64,000 nt of DNA from DASUBV01 sp036510065 (GTDB lineage Bacteria > Actinomycetota > Actinomycetes > Streptosporangiales > Streptosporangiaceae), in assembly GCA_036510065.1 (NCBI GenBank), contig DATCEO010000051.1:1-64000 (forward strand), in the 5' to 3' direction. Shown here piece by piece: positions 39,280 to 48,161 of the stretch (position 1 is its first letter; every line of letters starts with the position of its first letter). The translations under genes and the position numbers were made by a program. The notes beneath the pieces were generated by a model. That model had not been told where the DNA came from. It saw nothing but the letters and a program-made list of their open reading frames with translations, and did not search any database.

Positions 39280-40269
39280 TCAGGAGGCGGGGTGCTGGCC
39301 CCTGGCAGGGGCCGAGCCGGCTTCGTCGCCGTGCCCGGGAAGCGGCCCGCTGTCGTGCACAGGCCGCTCCCCCGCCCCGTACGCAGGAAGCTGCCCGGTG
39401 TCATAGGCGGGCCGCTCGCCGGTCTCAGAAGCGGGGAACTGCCCGGTGTAGGCGGGAAGCTGCCCGGTGTCATAGGCGGGCCGCTCCCCGGACTCAGAAG
39501 CGGGGAACTGCCCGCTGTCGTAGGCAGGGAACTGGCCGGTGCGGTAGGCCGCGAACTGGCCCGTGTCCGCGCCGAGTGGCTGGCCAGGGGGCCGGGGCGC
39601 GGTCATCGGCCGGACGGGATGGTGGATCTCCTGCGACGGGTCGGCGGGGCGCTGGGCAGGTACCGGGCCCGTTCCGTCGAGTCGCCAGCCCTCGTCGGAG
39701 TACTGCGCGTCGAGATAGTCGTCGCCGGCCTGTTCCCGGGGGGCACCGGCATGCCCGGGGCCAAGCGCCCCGGCGCGGGCGGCTGCGGCATCGCGCACTC
39801 CGACAGTGACGGGTCGGATGGCGCCATCGCGGAGCGGGCCCAGCCAATCGTCGGCCGCGTCCGCAGCAGCATCGCCGAGCCCGTCGTCAGCCGACCGCGC
39901 CGACCGCACAGACCCTGACGGCTGCACCGGGCCAGACTGCACCGGGCCAGACGCCGACCGGACAGATCCCGGCGGGCCAGACCCCGGCGGGACAGACCGG
40001 ACCGGGACGCGCGGACCCGTGATCACCACGATCACGCAGACCAGGCCGAGGGCCAGGCCAGCGGCCGCCAGCACCGCGCCGAGCGAGATGAGCTGCTTGA
40101 GGCCGCCGGCGGGCTGCTCTAGCCTGGTGATCTCGCCAATCAGCATCAGGCTGACCCCGGCCATGAGGACCACCGCGCCGCCCGACGTCAGCGCCAGGGA
40201 TAGGCGCGTCCTGCGCGTGGCGGTCGCGCTCGGGTCCACTGCTCCACGATTGCATGCAGCACTGGGCAT
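39280..40269 (-). CDS. Membrane protein with C-terminal TGQFPAY-type repeats
   Basis: About 329 residues. Two membrane helices near the N-terminus (LALTSGGAVVLMAGVSLMLIG and LGAVLAAAGLALGLVCVIVVIT) are followed by a long disordered cytoplasmic or external tail. The tail ends in about nine copies of an eight-residue unit such as TGQFPAYD, SGERPAYD and TGQLPAY (24-bp DNA period, about 39340-39560). The ATG at 40269 is chosen; a GTG at 40299 is also open. The family is unknown. Its repeats share a YDTG core with the repeats in the RelA/SpoT-fold protein that it faces convergently. Confidence 0.6.
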   Translation of the reverse strand: MPSAACNRGAVDPSATATRRTRLSLALTSGGAVVLMAGVSLMLIGEITRLEQPAGGLKQLISLGAVLAAAGLALGLVCVIVVITGPRVPVRSVPPGSGPPGSVRSASGPVQSGPVQPSGSVRSARSADDGLGDAAADAADDWLGPLRDGAIRPVTVGVRDAAAARAGALGPGHAGAPREQAGDDYLDAQYSDEGWRLDGTGPVPAQRPADPSQEIHHPVRPMTAPRPPGQPLGADTGQFAAYRTGQFPAYDSGQFPASESGERPAYDTGQLPAYTGQFPASETGERPAYDTGQLPAYGAGERPVHDSGPLPGHGDEAGSAPARGQHPAS

Positions 40270-40373
40270 CGCAACCGAATCCCGGTCAGGGCGTATCACA
40301 CCGATGGCAGCTACCGGGGGCGACGAGACCCGGGCCCACGCTGTACGCTCCAGCCGAACGAGGAGGCGCTGGG

Positions 40374-41417
40374 ATGGGGCAGGGTCAGCAGGTCGTGGTC
40401 GGCCTGGACAATGGCGGCACGGCTAACAACGCGACGGTTCTGGACGCCGGCGGCCGGTTCCTGGTTGACCAGCTGGTCGAGACGCCTAGCCGGGTCCGGG
40501 AAGGCCCGGCCGTCGCGGTCGAGGCGCTGGCCGAGTCATTCGAGCAGATCCTGCTGATCACCGGCACGCCGCGGACAGCGGTCCTGGGCATCGGGCTCGA
40601 CACGCCCGGCCCGGCCAGCGCCGACGGCGTCATCTCCTACCGCGGCGCGGTGAACTTCGCCGATCCGGCCTGGCGCGGATTCGACATCCGGGGCGCCGTC
40701 GAGGCCAGGATCGGCCTCCCGGTGGTGTACAACAACGACGCCAACGCGGCGTCCCTGTATGCCCATCACGCGCACTTCGGGGTGGACGCGGCCCGGCACT
40801 CGTCGGTCTCCCTCATCGTGGGGACCGGCCTTGGCGGCGGCGTCGTCGAAGGCGGCCAGGTGGTCCGGGGCGCTGCGGGGATGGCGGGCGAGCTCGGCCA
40901 TCTCCGCATCCCGATGGATGGCCTGCTGGCCGAGGGCCAGCCCGTGCCCAGCTGCAACTGCGGCCTGCCCGGCGACGCGGAAAGCGTTGCCTCGCTGTCC
41001 GGGATCATCACGAACCTGCTGCCGTACTGGCTGACCCGCTACCCCGATCATGAGCTGGCCAGCGCGCAGTCGCTGCGCCAGGCGGCCAAGCTCGTCCGCG
41101 GCCTCGGCGAGGCCGGCGACCCGATGGCCCGGGCGATCTTCCGCCAGCAGGCCATCGCCATCGGCCGCCTGTTTACAATGGCCGCCGGGTTCACCGATCC
41201 CGACATCTACTTTGTCGGCGGCGGCATCGTCGAAGCCTCTCCGGAATTCAGCAGCTGGTTCCTGGACACCGTCCGCGAGCACACCGACCTGCGCGAGGAG
41301 CAAGCCAGCATCGAGACCTTCGCCCTGGTCCCCGACCTCGACATGGCCGGCGCCCGGGGGGCCGCCATCGCCGCCAGCGAGGCCCTGCGCGGCGGCCGGC
41401 TCAGCCTCGCGCGGTAG
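40374..41417 (+). CDS. ROK-family sugar kinase or regulator-like protein
   Basis: 347 residues. The ATP-binding phosphate loop VVGLDNGGTANNATVLD is at the N-terminus. GIGLDTPGPA, NNDANAASLYAHHAHFG and the conserved GTGLGGGVVEGGQVVRGAAGMAGELGH follow. The zinc motif reads Cys194-x-Cys196 but has Asp201 where ROK proteins usually carry the third cysteine. No HTH domain, so it is more likely a hexose kinase than a repressor. ATG 40374 follows AGGAGG by seven bases. It overlaps convergent dsbA by 17 bases. Confidence 0.85.
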   Translation: MGQGQQVVVGLDNGGTANNATVLDAGGRFLVDQLVETPSRVREGPAVAVEALAESFEQILLITGTPRTAVLGIGLDTPGPASADGVISYRGAVNFADPAWRGFDIRGAVEARIGLPVVYNNDANAASLYAHHAHFGVDAARHSSVSLIVGTGLGGGVVEGGQVVRGAAGMAGELGHLRIPMDGLLAEGQPVPSCNCGLPGDAESVASLSGIITNLLPYWLTRYPDHELASAQSLRQAAKLVRGLGEAGDPMARAIFRQQAIAIGRLFTMAAGFTDPDIYFVGGGIVEASPEFSSWFLDTVREHTDLREEQASIETFALVPDLDMAGARGAAIAASEALRGGRLSLAR

Positions 41418-42051
41418 CCGACTGCTCGCTCCAGGCCTGCTCCAGCGCCTGGGTGAAGGTGGCCGACGGCTGCGCGCCGGAGACGCCGTACCTGGCGTCG
41501 AGGACGGCGAAGGGCACCCCGGTGATGCCCATGGCCCTGGCGTGCTCCTCGTCGGCGCGCACGGCCTCGGCGTAGGTGCCGTCCGTCAGCATCTGGCGAA
41601 CCTCGTCCTCGTCGAGCCCGGCCGCCACCCCCAGCGTGACCAGCTCCGCCGGCTCGAACACCGGCCGGCCCTCGGCGAAGTACGCCTCGTACAGCCGCTG
41701 GAGCACCTGCCCCTGCATGCCGCGTTCCCGGCCCAGCCGCACCAGCCGGTGCGCGTCGAAGGTATTGCCCATCACCCGGCTGGAGTTGAAGGACAGTCCG
41801 TCGGCGGCCGCCTTGGCCGCCACCGACGCCTCCGCGTCTCCGGCCTGCTCGGGGCTCAGCCGGTACTTGGACGCCAGCAGCTCCAGGATCGGCGTACCCG
41901 GGCCGGCCGGGATCAACGGATCCAGCTCGAACGCGTGGTACACCACCTCGACCTCATCGCGGTGGCCGAACTCAGCCAGGCCCCGCTCGAACCGGCGCTT
42001 GCCGATGTAGCACCACGGGCAGACGATGTCACTCCAGATATCCACGCGCAT
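41401..42051 (-). CDS. DsbA-family oxidoreductase (FrnE-like)
   Basis: 216 residues, thioredoxin fold with helical insert. The active site SDIVCPWCYIGKRR lies at residues 7-20; the later VMGNTFDAHRLVRLGRERG and GITGVPFAVLD (cis-proline loop) are typical of FrnE/HCCA-isomerase-like proteins. No signal peptide, so it works in the cytosol as a disulfide isomerase or glutathione/mycothiol-type transferase. ATG at 42049-42051. Confidence 0.9.
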   Translation of the reverse strand: MRVDIWSDIVCPWCYIGKRRFERGLAEFGHRDEVEVVYHAFELDPLIPAGPGTPILELLASKYRLSPEQAGDAEASVAAKAAADGLSFNSSRVMGNTFDAHRLVRLGRERGMQGQVLQRLYEAYFAEGRPVFEPAELVTLGVAAGLDEDEVRQMLTDGTYAEAVRADEEHARAMGITGVPFAVLDARYGVSGAQPSATFTQALEQAWSEQSATARG

Positions 42052-42219
42052 GTCAGCGGTGAACCGCGCGATCGCGGCCAGGATTCCCGCGGCCGGCCCG
42101 CGATTCCCGCCGGGTGCCCCGCGTCCCGTGCGGCCAGGCTCTTCCCGGCCCGCAGGACGTCGGCTAGCGTAGCCGGATTGACATGCGAGTGATCTTCACC
42201 GCCGGGCCCGGAGGCACTG

Positions 42220-43584
42220 ATGGATCGTCAGGTCAAGTACGTCCTGCAGGAATCGGAGATACCGCGGCAGTGGTACAACATCGTCGCCGACCTGCCGTCC
42301 CCGCCGCCCCCGCCGCTGCACCCCGGCACCGGTCAGCCCGTCGGCCCCGACGACCTGGCCCCGCTGTTCCCCGCCGCCCTGATCGCCCAGGAGGTCTCGG
42401 CCGAGCGGCACATCGCCATCCCCGATGACGTCCTTGACGTCTACCGGCTCTGGCGGCCCACTCCCCTGTACCGCGCCCGGCGGCTGGAGAAGGACCTGGG
42501 CACCCCGGCCCGGATCTACTACAAGTACGAGGGCGGCAGCCCGGCGGGCTCGCACAAGCCGAACACGGCCGTGCCGCAGGCGTATTACAACGCCGCCGAG
42601 GGTGTAGCCAAGCTGACGACCGAGACCGGGGCGGGCCAGTGGGGCAGCGCGCTGGCGTTCGCCGCGGCGCAGTTCGGGCTCCAGCTCGAGGTCTGGATGG
42701 TGCGGGCCTCCTATGACCAGAAGCCCTACCGCAAGATGCTGATGGAGACCTACGGGGCGACCGTGCACCCGAGCCCGTCGGATCTCACCAGCTCGGGCCG
42801 GGCGGTCCTGGCCGAGCACCCTGATTCCACCGGCAGCCTCGGCATCGCGATCAGTGAGGCCGTGGAGGTAGCGGCCGGCGACCCGGCCGCCCGCTACGCG
42901 CTGGGCAGCGTGCTTAACCACGTCCTCATGCACCAGACCGTCATCGGTGAGGAGGCCATCCAGCAGCTGGCCCAGGCCGGGGACACCCCGGATGTCATCG
43001 TCGGCTGCACGGGCGGCGGCTCGAATTTCGGCGGCCTGGCGTTCCCGTTCCTGCGGGAGAAGCTGGCGGGCCGGATGAACCCGGTGATCCGGGCGGTGGA
43101 GCCCGCTGCCTGCCCGTCGCTCACCCGCGGCGTCTACGCCTACGACTTCGGTGACACGGCCGGGCTGACGCCGCTGCTGAAGATGCGCACGCTCGGCCAC
43201 GCGTTCATCCCCGACCCGATCCATGCGGGCGGCCTGCGTTATCACGGCATGTCGCCGCTGCTGTCGCACATCTACGAGCTGGGGCTGATCGAGGCGGTGG
43301 CCAAGCCGCAGTCGGAGTGCTTCGCCGCCGGCCTGCGGTTTGCCCGGACCGAGGGCATCGTGCCCGCCCCGGAGCCGACGCACGCGGTGGCCGCCTGCAT
43401 CGAGGAGGCGCTGCGCTGCAAGGAGAGCGGCGAGCAGAAGGTCATCCTGACCGCATTGTGCGGCCATGGCCTGCTCGATCTCCCGGCCTACGCGAACTAC
43501 CTGTCGGGCGAGCTGACCGACTACGCGCTGAGCGACTCGGCCATCGAGGAGGCCCTGGCCGGACTGCCAGCGCCGGCGTCCTGA
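42220..43584 (+). CDS. trpB2: TrpB-like PLP-dependent enzyme (tryptophan synthase beta type 2)
   Basis: 454 residues, close to the TrpB2 class (longer N-terminus and inserts compared with TrpB1). Lys113 in AGSHKPNTA binds PLP. ETGAGQWGSALA and the phosphate loop GCTGGGSNFGG are intact. It joins indole and serine, or phosphoserine, to give tryptophan. The start has GGAGG just upstream. There is no trpA or other trp gene nearby, so it probably works as a stand-alone salvage enzyme. Confidence 0.93.
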   Translation: MDRQVKYVLQESEIPRQWYNIVADLPSPPPPPLHPGTGQPVGPDDLAPLFPAALIAQEVSAERHIAIPDDVLDVYRLWRPTPLYRARRLEKDLGTPARIYYKYEGGSPAGSHKPNTAVPQAYYNAAEGVAKLTTETGAGQWGSALAFAAAQFGLQLEVWMVRASYDQKPYRKMLMETYGATVHPSPSDLTSSGRAVLAEHPDSTGSLGIAISEAVEVAAGDPAARYALGSVLNHVLMHQTVIGEEAIQQLAQAGDTPDVIVGCTGGGSNFGGLAFPFLREKLAGRMNPVIRAVEPAACPSLTRGVYAYDFGDTAGLTPLLKMRTLGHAFIPDPIHAGGLRYHGMSPLLSHIYELGLIEAVAKPQSECFAAGLRFARTEGIVPAPEPTHAVAACIEEALRCKESGEQKVILTALCGHGLLDLPAYANYLSGELTDYALSDSAIEEALAGLPAPAS

Positions 43585-43625
43585 GCACGCGGGCCGGCGC
43601 CGCGGCCGGGGATCAGCAACCCGCC

Positions 43626-44630
43626 TTATCCGTAGACGCGCTCCGGTGCCAGGCAGGCCGCGTAGGAGGCCGGGTCGATGTTCCCGCCGGACAGCACCAC
43701 CGCCGTGCGGCGGCCCGCGGCGGAGACCGCTCCGGTGCGCAGGGCGGCCAGGGCCACGGCGCCGCTCGGCTCAACGACGATCTTCAGGCGGGCGAAGCAG
43801 AACCGCATGGTCTCCAGGATGGCCTCCTCGGAGACGGTCACCACGTCCTCCAGCAGCCGCGAGTTGACCGCGAAGGTGAGCTCCCCCGGCTGCTGGGCCA
43901 GCAGGCCATCGGCGATCGTGACTGGCTCGGCCAGGGTGACCCGGCGGCCCGCTCGCAGCGACTGTCGGGTGTCGTCGGCGCCCGCCGGCTCCACGCCGAT
44001 CACCGACACCTCCGGCAGCAGCGCCTTGACGGCGGTCGAGACCCCGGCGGCCAGGCCGCCCCCGCCCACCGGGACCAGCACCTGGTCCAGGCCGCCGTCG
44101 CCCGCCTGCTCGGCCAGCTCCAGGCCGAGCGTGCCCTGCCCGGCCATGACGTCGTAGTCGTCGAACGGCCGGATGATGGTCATCTTGCGGTCCGCCGCGA
44201 TCGCAGCGGCAACCTCCGCCCGCTCCTCCCGCGCAGGGTCGTAACGGCGCATCTCCGCGCCGTAGCCCTCGATGGCGGCCAGCTTGGCGGGAGAACCAGT
44301 GGCCGGGACCACCACCACAGCCGGAATGCCCAGCAGCCGCGCGGCCAGGGCCACGGCCCCGCCATGATTGCCGGACGAGTAGGCCACCACCCCGGCGGCC
44401 CGCTCCGCCCCGTCCAGGAGGCTGAGCCGGTTGTAGGCGCCGCGGAACTTGAAGGCGCCGGCCCGCTGAAAATTCTCGGCCTTGAGCAGGACGCGGCCGC
44501 CGCACTCCCGATCGAGCGTGGCCGAGCTGAGCAGCGGCGTGCGATGCGCGACTCCGTCCAGCCGGGCCGCCGCGGCCCGGATGGTCTCGATGGTCAGGCC
44601 CTGGCTGAGTCCGTTCCGGTAGCTGATCAC
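43626..44630 (-). CDS. Threonine/serine dehydratase-like PLP enzyme
   Basis: 334 residues, fold-type II PLP enzyme. PLP lysine Lys61 in FKFRGAYN, the substrate loop SSGNHGGAVALAA, the phosphate-binding GGGGLAAG and the C-terminal VVLSGGNID are present. Lacking an ACT regulatory domain, it is of catabolic threonine dehydratase or serine racemase type. The start is GTG at 44628-44630. It converges with trpB2. Confidence 0.9.
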   Translation of the reverse strand: MISYRNGLSQGLTIETIRAAAARLDGVAHRTPLLSSATLDRECGGRVLLKAENFQRAGAFKFRGAYNRLSLLDGAERAAGVVAYSSGNHGGAVALAARLLGIPAVVVVPATGSPAKLAAIEGYGAEMRRYDPAREERAEVAAAIAADRKMTIIRPFDDYDVMAGQGTLGLELAEQAGDGGLDQVLVPVGGGGLAAGVSTAVKALLPEVSVIGVEPAGADDTRQSLRAGRRVTLAEPVTIADGLLAQQPGELTFAVNSRLLEDVVTVSEEAILETMRFCFARLKIVVEPSGAVALAALRTGAVSAAGRRTAVVLSGGNIDPASYAACLAPERVYG

Positions 44631-44685
44631 GGCTCCATTGTGCCAACCATGACAACTCGGTCATCCCCGCCGGCCGGCGCCGGGG

Positions 44686-44961
44686 TCAGGTGCCCAGGAG
44701 CTTGGCCTTGGCGGCGGCGAACTCGCTGTCGCTAAGCGCGCCCTGCTGGTGCAGTCCGCTCAGCCGGTTCAGCTGATCAGTCATCGATGACCCGTCCGGG
44801 CCGGCCGGAGCCGCCGAGGGGGCGGCCGGCGGGGCGGACTGCTGCGAGCCACCTTGTGCGTTACCAGATTCAGCCTGCTGCTGGCCCCGGTTCTTGCCGA
44901 CCATGTAAGCACCGCCGCCGATCACGGCTGCCCGCATCAGCGGGCGTCGTCGCACGAACAT
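44686..44961 (-). CDS. Small SHOCT-domain protein
   Basis: 91 residues. A basic N-terminus leads into a short hydrophobic Gly/Ala stretch (MRAAVIGGGAYMVGK), then a polar Gln/Ser/Pro linker and a C-terminal SHOCT motif (QLNRLSGLHQQGALSDSEFAAAKAKLLG). SHOCT segments are short oligomerisation modules. ATG at 44959-44961 follows AAGGAG by seven bases. Confidence 0.82.
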   Translation of the reverse strand: MFVRRRPLMRAAVIGGGAYMVGKNRGQQQAESGNAQGGSQQSAPPAAPSAAPAGPDGSSMTDQLNRLSGLHQQGALSDSEFAAAKAKLLGT

Positions 44962-45038
44962 GCCGCTCTCCTTCCGCTGCGATCGCGATCGCGCGGGCCG
45001 TCCCAGCCGCGGCCGGGACGTCCCGCGCTGAAGCCTGG

Positions 45039-45398
45039 TTACAGGTCGTCCGGCAGGGACAGCCCGAGGGAGATCATGATCTCTGGCGCGGCCGCCACCA
45101 CCTTGGGGCCGCCGACCTGCGGGGAGATCGCGCGCAGCACGCCGAGGATCTCGCCGGGCGTCGCGCCGGCCTCCAGGGCGTTCGATACCTGCCACAGGTA
45201 GGAGGCCGGGGGCGCGTCCAGCGCGATGAGCGAGGCGATCTTGACGAGCGCGTAGCTGCGGGGGTCCAGGCCGGACTCCTCGCGCCACCGCTCGCGCATC
45301 TGCAGGCCTTCCTCGATGACGTCCACGTTCCCCGTGGACAGGCCGGAAAGGGCGTCCCTGGTTTCCCTATCGACGTCCACGTGCATGGGCACTGCCAT
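45039..45398 (-). CDS. Carboxymuconolactone decarboxylase-family protein
   Basis: 119 residues. The CMD fold region includes SGLDPRSYALVKIASLIALDAPPASYLWQVSNALEAGATPGEILGVL. The usual AhpD-type CxxC pair is absent, so thiol peroxidase activity is unlikely. ATG at 45396-45398 has AGAGGA six bases upstream. It diverges from the aminotransferase across 173 bases. Confidence 0.82.
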   Translation of the reverse strand: MAVPMHVDVDRETRDALSGLSTGNVDVIEEGLQMRERWREESGLDPRSYALVKIASLIALDAPPASYLWQVSNALEAGATPGEILGVLRAISPQVGGPKVVAAAPEIMISLGLSLPDDL

Positions 45399-45571
45399 GT
45401 CTGGTCCTCTCGTGGTGGCTGGGGACGGCGCTGCCGCCGGTGGTCTTACTGGCCCACCGTCGCCGGTCGGCCGGCCCGATGCGTCACCCGGAGGGGATGG
45501 TTGTCCGATGCCGCACGGCCCGCGCCGCCCCTAAGATCAGCAGTCACGCCCCGATCAGGAGGTACTCGCGG

Positions 45572-46954
45572 ATGTCCGAATTGGCCGCCACCAGCCCTGC
45601 CGCCATCGACCGGCACCGCCTCATCGAGCTGATCAAGCGTGAGCGGACGCTGTACCGGGTGAACTTTCCCGCCTCCTGGGAGGCGTTCTCCGCCGCCGGG
45701 CACAACCTGCTGGGCGGCGTGCCCATGACCTGGATGCGGATGTGGCCCGGGGACTACCCGCTGTATTACGCGGCGGCCTCCGGGGCCCGGCTGATCGACG
45801 TCGACGGCAACGAGTTCATCGACTTCTGCCTGGGCGATACCGGCGCGATGGCCGGTCACTCGCCGGTGGCGGTGCAGGAAGCGATCTCCCGCCGGTACGG
45901 CGAGGCCGGCGGGGCCACCACGATGCTGCCGACCCAGGACGCCGCCTGGGCGGGCGCCGAGCTCGCCCGGCGCTTCGGCGCGCAGTACTGGAGCTTCACG
46001 CTGAGCGCCACCGACGCCAACCGGTGGGCCATCCGGCTGGCCCGGCAGATCACCCAGCGGCCCAAGATCCTGGTGTTCAGCTACTGCTACCACGGCAGCG
46101 TGGACGAGTCGTTCATCATCTCGACGCCCGACGGCCCGCGTACCCGGCCCGGCAACGTGGGCGCGCCGGTCGACCCGCGGGAGACCACCCGGGTGACGGA
46201 GTTCAACGACCCGGCCGGGCTTGAGCGCGAGCTGGCCCACGGCGACGTCGCCGCCGTGCTGATGGAGCCCGCGCTGACCAACATCGGCATCGTGCTGCCC
46301 GAGCCCGGCTACCTGGACGCGGTCCGGGCGCTGACCCGCCAGTACGGAACTTTGCTGATCAACGACGAGACGCACACGTTCAGCGCCGGGCCCGGCGGCT
46401 GCACCGCGGCCTGGGGCCTGGAGCCGGACATCGTCACGGTCGGCAAGTCCATCGCCGGCGGGATCCCGGCCGGCGCCTACGGGCTCGCGCCGGAGCTGAC
46501 GGAGCTCATCCTCAACGACCCCGATGCCGACATCAACGACACCGGCGGCGTCGGCGGCACGCTGGCCGGCAACGCGCTGTCGATGGCGGCGATGCGGGCC
46601 ACCCTCGAGGAGGTCCTGACCGACCAGGCGTTCGCGGGGATGATCGAGGTCGGCACCCGGTTCGCCGCCGGGGTGCAGGGCGTCCTGGACCAGTACCGGC
46701 TGCCGTGGAGCGTCGTTCAGCTGGGCGCTCGCGTCGAGTACCGGTTCAGCCCCGAGCCGCCGCGCACCGGCGGGGAGTCCGCGGCCGCCGCCGATTCCCG
46801 GCTGGACGAGTACCTGCACCTGTACACGGTCAACCGGGGGGTCCTGATGACGCCGTTCCACAACATGGCGCTGATGTGCCCGGCCACGACGGCCGCGGAC
46901 GCGGACGCCCACGCCGGGGTGTTCGCCGCAGCGGTGGCGGACCTGGTCGGCTGA
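45572..46954 (+). CDS. Class III aminotransferase / aminomutase-like PLP enzyme
   Basis: 460 residues. Similar to glutamate-1-semialdehyde aminomutase-type and transaminase proteins: MWPGDYPLYYAAASGARLIDVDGNEFIDFCLGDTGAMAGHSP, LLINDETHTFSAGPGG, and PLP Lys292 in TVGKSIAGGIPAGAYG. A haem role is unlikely, as actinobacteria carry a separate hemL and this gene is not by the haem genes. The usual aminotransferase Asp before TH (normally DEV) reads DETHT. ATG 45572 follows AGGAGG by nine bases. Confidence 0.85.
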   Translation: MSELAATSPAAIDRHRLIELIKRERTLYRVNFPASWEAFSAAGHNLLGGVPMTWMRMWPGDYPLYYAAASGARLIDVDGNEFIDFCLGDTGAMAGHSPVAVQEAISRRYGEAGGATTMLPTQDAAWAGAELARRFGAQYWSFTLSATDANRWAIRLARQITQRPKILVFSYCYHGSVDESFIISTPDGPRTRPGNVGAPVDPRETTRVTEFNDPAGLERELAHGDVAAVLMEPALTNIGIVLPEPGYLDAVRALTRQYGTLLINDETHTFSAGPGGCTAAWGLEPDIVTVGKSIAGGIPAGAYGLAPELTELILNDPDADINDTGGVGGTLAGNALSMAAMRATLEEVLTDQAFAGMIEVGTRFAAGVQGVLDQYRLPWSVVQLGARVEYRFSPEPPRTGGESAAAADSRLDEYLHLYTVNRGVLMTPFHNMALMCPATTAADADAHAGVFAAAVADLVG

Positions 46955-46992
46955 CCCGCGACGCCTGCTGAGGGATGGCAGGAGCCGGCGGG

Positions 46993-47408
46993 TCAGGCCG
47001 GCCGGCCGAACGGGCTGAGCAGGGCGACGCCGCACCGGGCTAGGGCGGCAGTGTTCCGGGTGACGAGCGCCCAGTCCCGCACCTTGGCCGACGCGGCGAG
47101 CAGCCCGTCGATGACGGGCAGCGGGTCGGGAACGCTCAGCAGGCCCACTCCTGCGCGGTCTCGACGTCGATGCCGACGACGTGATCCTGATAGCTGGTGC
47201 GCAGGCCGCGGTACCACCACTCCAAGGCGTCCGCCTGGACGGGGTCCTTGCGCCGGAGCCGCTCAATACCGATGCGGATCTCGCCGATGGTCAGGACACT
47301 GAGGAACAGCTGGGCGGACGGAACGGTCTCATACCAGTCCAGGACCGCCGGATCCGGGTGCCGCCTGCGAAGCTCTGAAAGCACGCTGGTGTCGAGCAGG
47401 TAGTTCAC
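46993..47408 (-). pseudogene. vapC: Frameshifted VapC-type PIN-domain toxin
   Basis: The first part (47136-47408) encodes NYLLDTSVLSELRR, with the first PIN aspartate, then LSVLTIGEIRIGIERL and DVETAQEW. It then hits TGA. The missing C-terminal part, GLLSVPDPLPVIDGLLAASAKVRDWALVTRNTAAL, is in another frame and ends at 46993. Adding one G to the GGG run at 47144-47146 restores a normal ~137-residue PIN protein. So a one-base deletion broke the gene, unless the run was misread. The start overlaps the antitoxin gene by four bases. Confidence 0.85.
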
Positions 47409-47668
47409 GGCCGCGCGGCCCAGTCAATGTCGCGCGGGCCCTCGCCCGGCCGGCGGATGTCGAGATCATCAAAGTCAGGGCCGGATCGCAGGTAGTCCTT
47501 GAACCCGACGGCCTGGCCGCACAAGTGCCGGTACTCCGCGATCTCGATCACCACGGCGATCTCCTGGCCATGGCGAGTCACCACCTGCGGGCCGTCGGTC
47601 TGCGCCGTCCGGATGAGCTCACTGAAACGCCCATGATGGTGAAGCCTTTTGTGGGTCCCCACACCCAA
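47405..47668 (-). pseudogene. vapB: Phd/VapB-type antitoxin with its 5' end replaced by a palindrome
   Basis: The frame encodes RFSELIRTAQTDGPQVVTRHGQEIAVVIEIAEYRHL and a C-terminal toxin-binding tail (GPDFDDLDIRRP). This is a typical Phd/YefM antitoxin from the conserved RFSEL onward. The normal first ~12 residues, which form the first DNA-binding strand, are missing. Upstream codons instead read GVGTHKRLHHHG and come from the inverted repeat at 47631-47686. The only available starts are TTG 47668 or a GTG nearby, without a ribosome site. It overlaps the toxin gene by four bases. Confidence 0.75.
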
Positions 47669-47686
47669 AAGGCTTCACGATCATGG
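47631..47686. repeat. Palindromic element, 20-bp arms (REP/MITE-like)
   Basis: Left arm CCATGATGGTGAAGCCTTTT (47631-47650); right arm its complement with one mismatch (47667-47686); 16-base loop GTGGGTCCCCACACCC, itself self-complementary. It overlies the 5' end of the antitoxin gene. It looks like a mobile palindrome or an insertion-sequence end. No flanking target duplication is obvious. Confidence 0.8.
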
Positions 47687-47729
47687 CGGGAAGACCTGAG
47701 CATCGCCAGGCCAGTGGCATGGTGGAAGG

Positions 47730-48080
47730 GTGAGTTATCACATCATGGGTCACCCGGTCCGCCGATCCGGCGGCCGGCCTGCTCTTGCCCTCGGCGCCAT
47801 CACCCTGGGCGGCCTGGGCATCGGCGGCTTCGGCGGCGGCGGACTGGGCCGCGGCCTGGTTCACCTGTTCATCTGGCGCCTGATCTGGCGCGGCGGCCTC
47901 GCGATCTGGCGGGTGCCGATCTTCGGGCCGGCGATCGACATCGTCCTGGCCCTCGCGATCGTCGCGCTGCTCGTCCTCAGGTCGCAGCTCGGGCCGGGCT
48001 GGTGGCAGCGCCTGGGCCGCGGACCGCGCGGCGGCGGCTCCAGCGGCGGGGCGCCCGGCGGCGAACCGCGCGGCTGGTAA
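47730..48080 (+). CDS. Small glycine-rich membrane protein
   Basis: 116 residues. A glycine-rich segment (ALGAITLGGLGIGGFGGGGLGRGL) is followed by a Trp/Arg stretch (LFIWRLIWRGGLAIW) and a clear membrane helix (IDIVLALAIVALLVLRS). The tail is Gly/Pro-rich. GTG at 47730 is the first start; an ATG at 47745 is alternative. I do not know the family. Confidence 0.6.
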   Translation: MSYHIMGHPVRRSGGRPALALGAITLGGLGIGGFGGGGLGRGLVHLFIWRLIWRGGLAIWRVPIFGPAIDIVLALAIVALLVLRSQLGPGWWQRLGRGPRGGGSSGGAPGGEPRGW

Positions 48081-48161
48081 GGCACCGACCGCGCGGCTGG
48101 TGAGGCCCGGCCGGCGGGATTCGGCTGATCAGCTGACGGGCCCGCGAGTTATGGTGTCGGC

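Noticed and set aside
41401..41417. 17-base overlap of ROK and DsbA genes as a possible annotation error
   Set aside because: Both C-termini are in good family frames; short convergent overlaps also occur at hemE and ceoC in this window.
45572..46954. Aminotransferase as hemL (glutamate-1-semialdehyde aminomutase)
   Set aside because: It lies far from the haem genes and its sequence differs from HemL in the PLP-binding Asp region; kept as a general class III aminotransferase.
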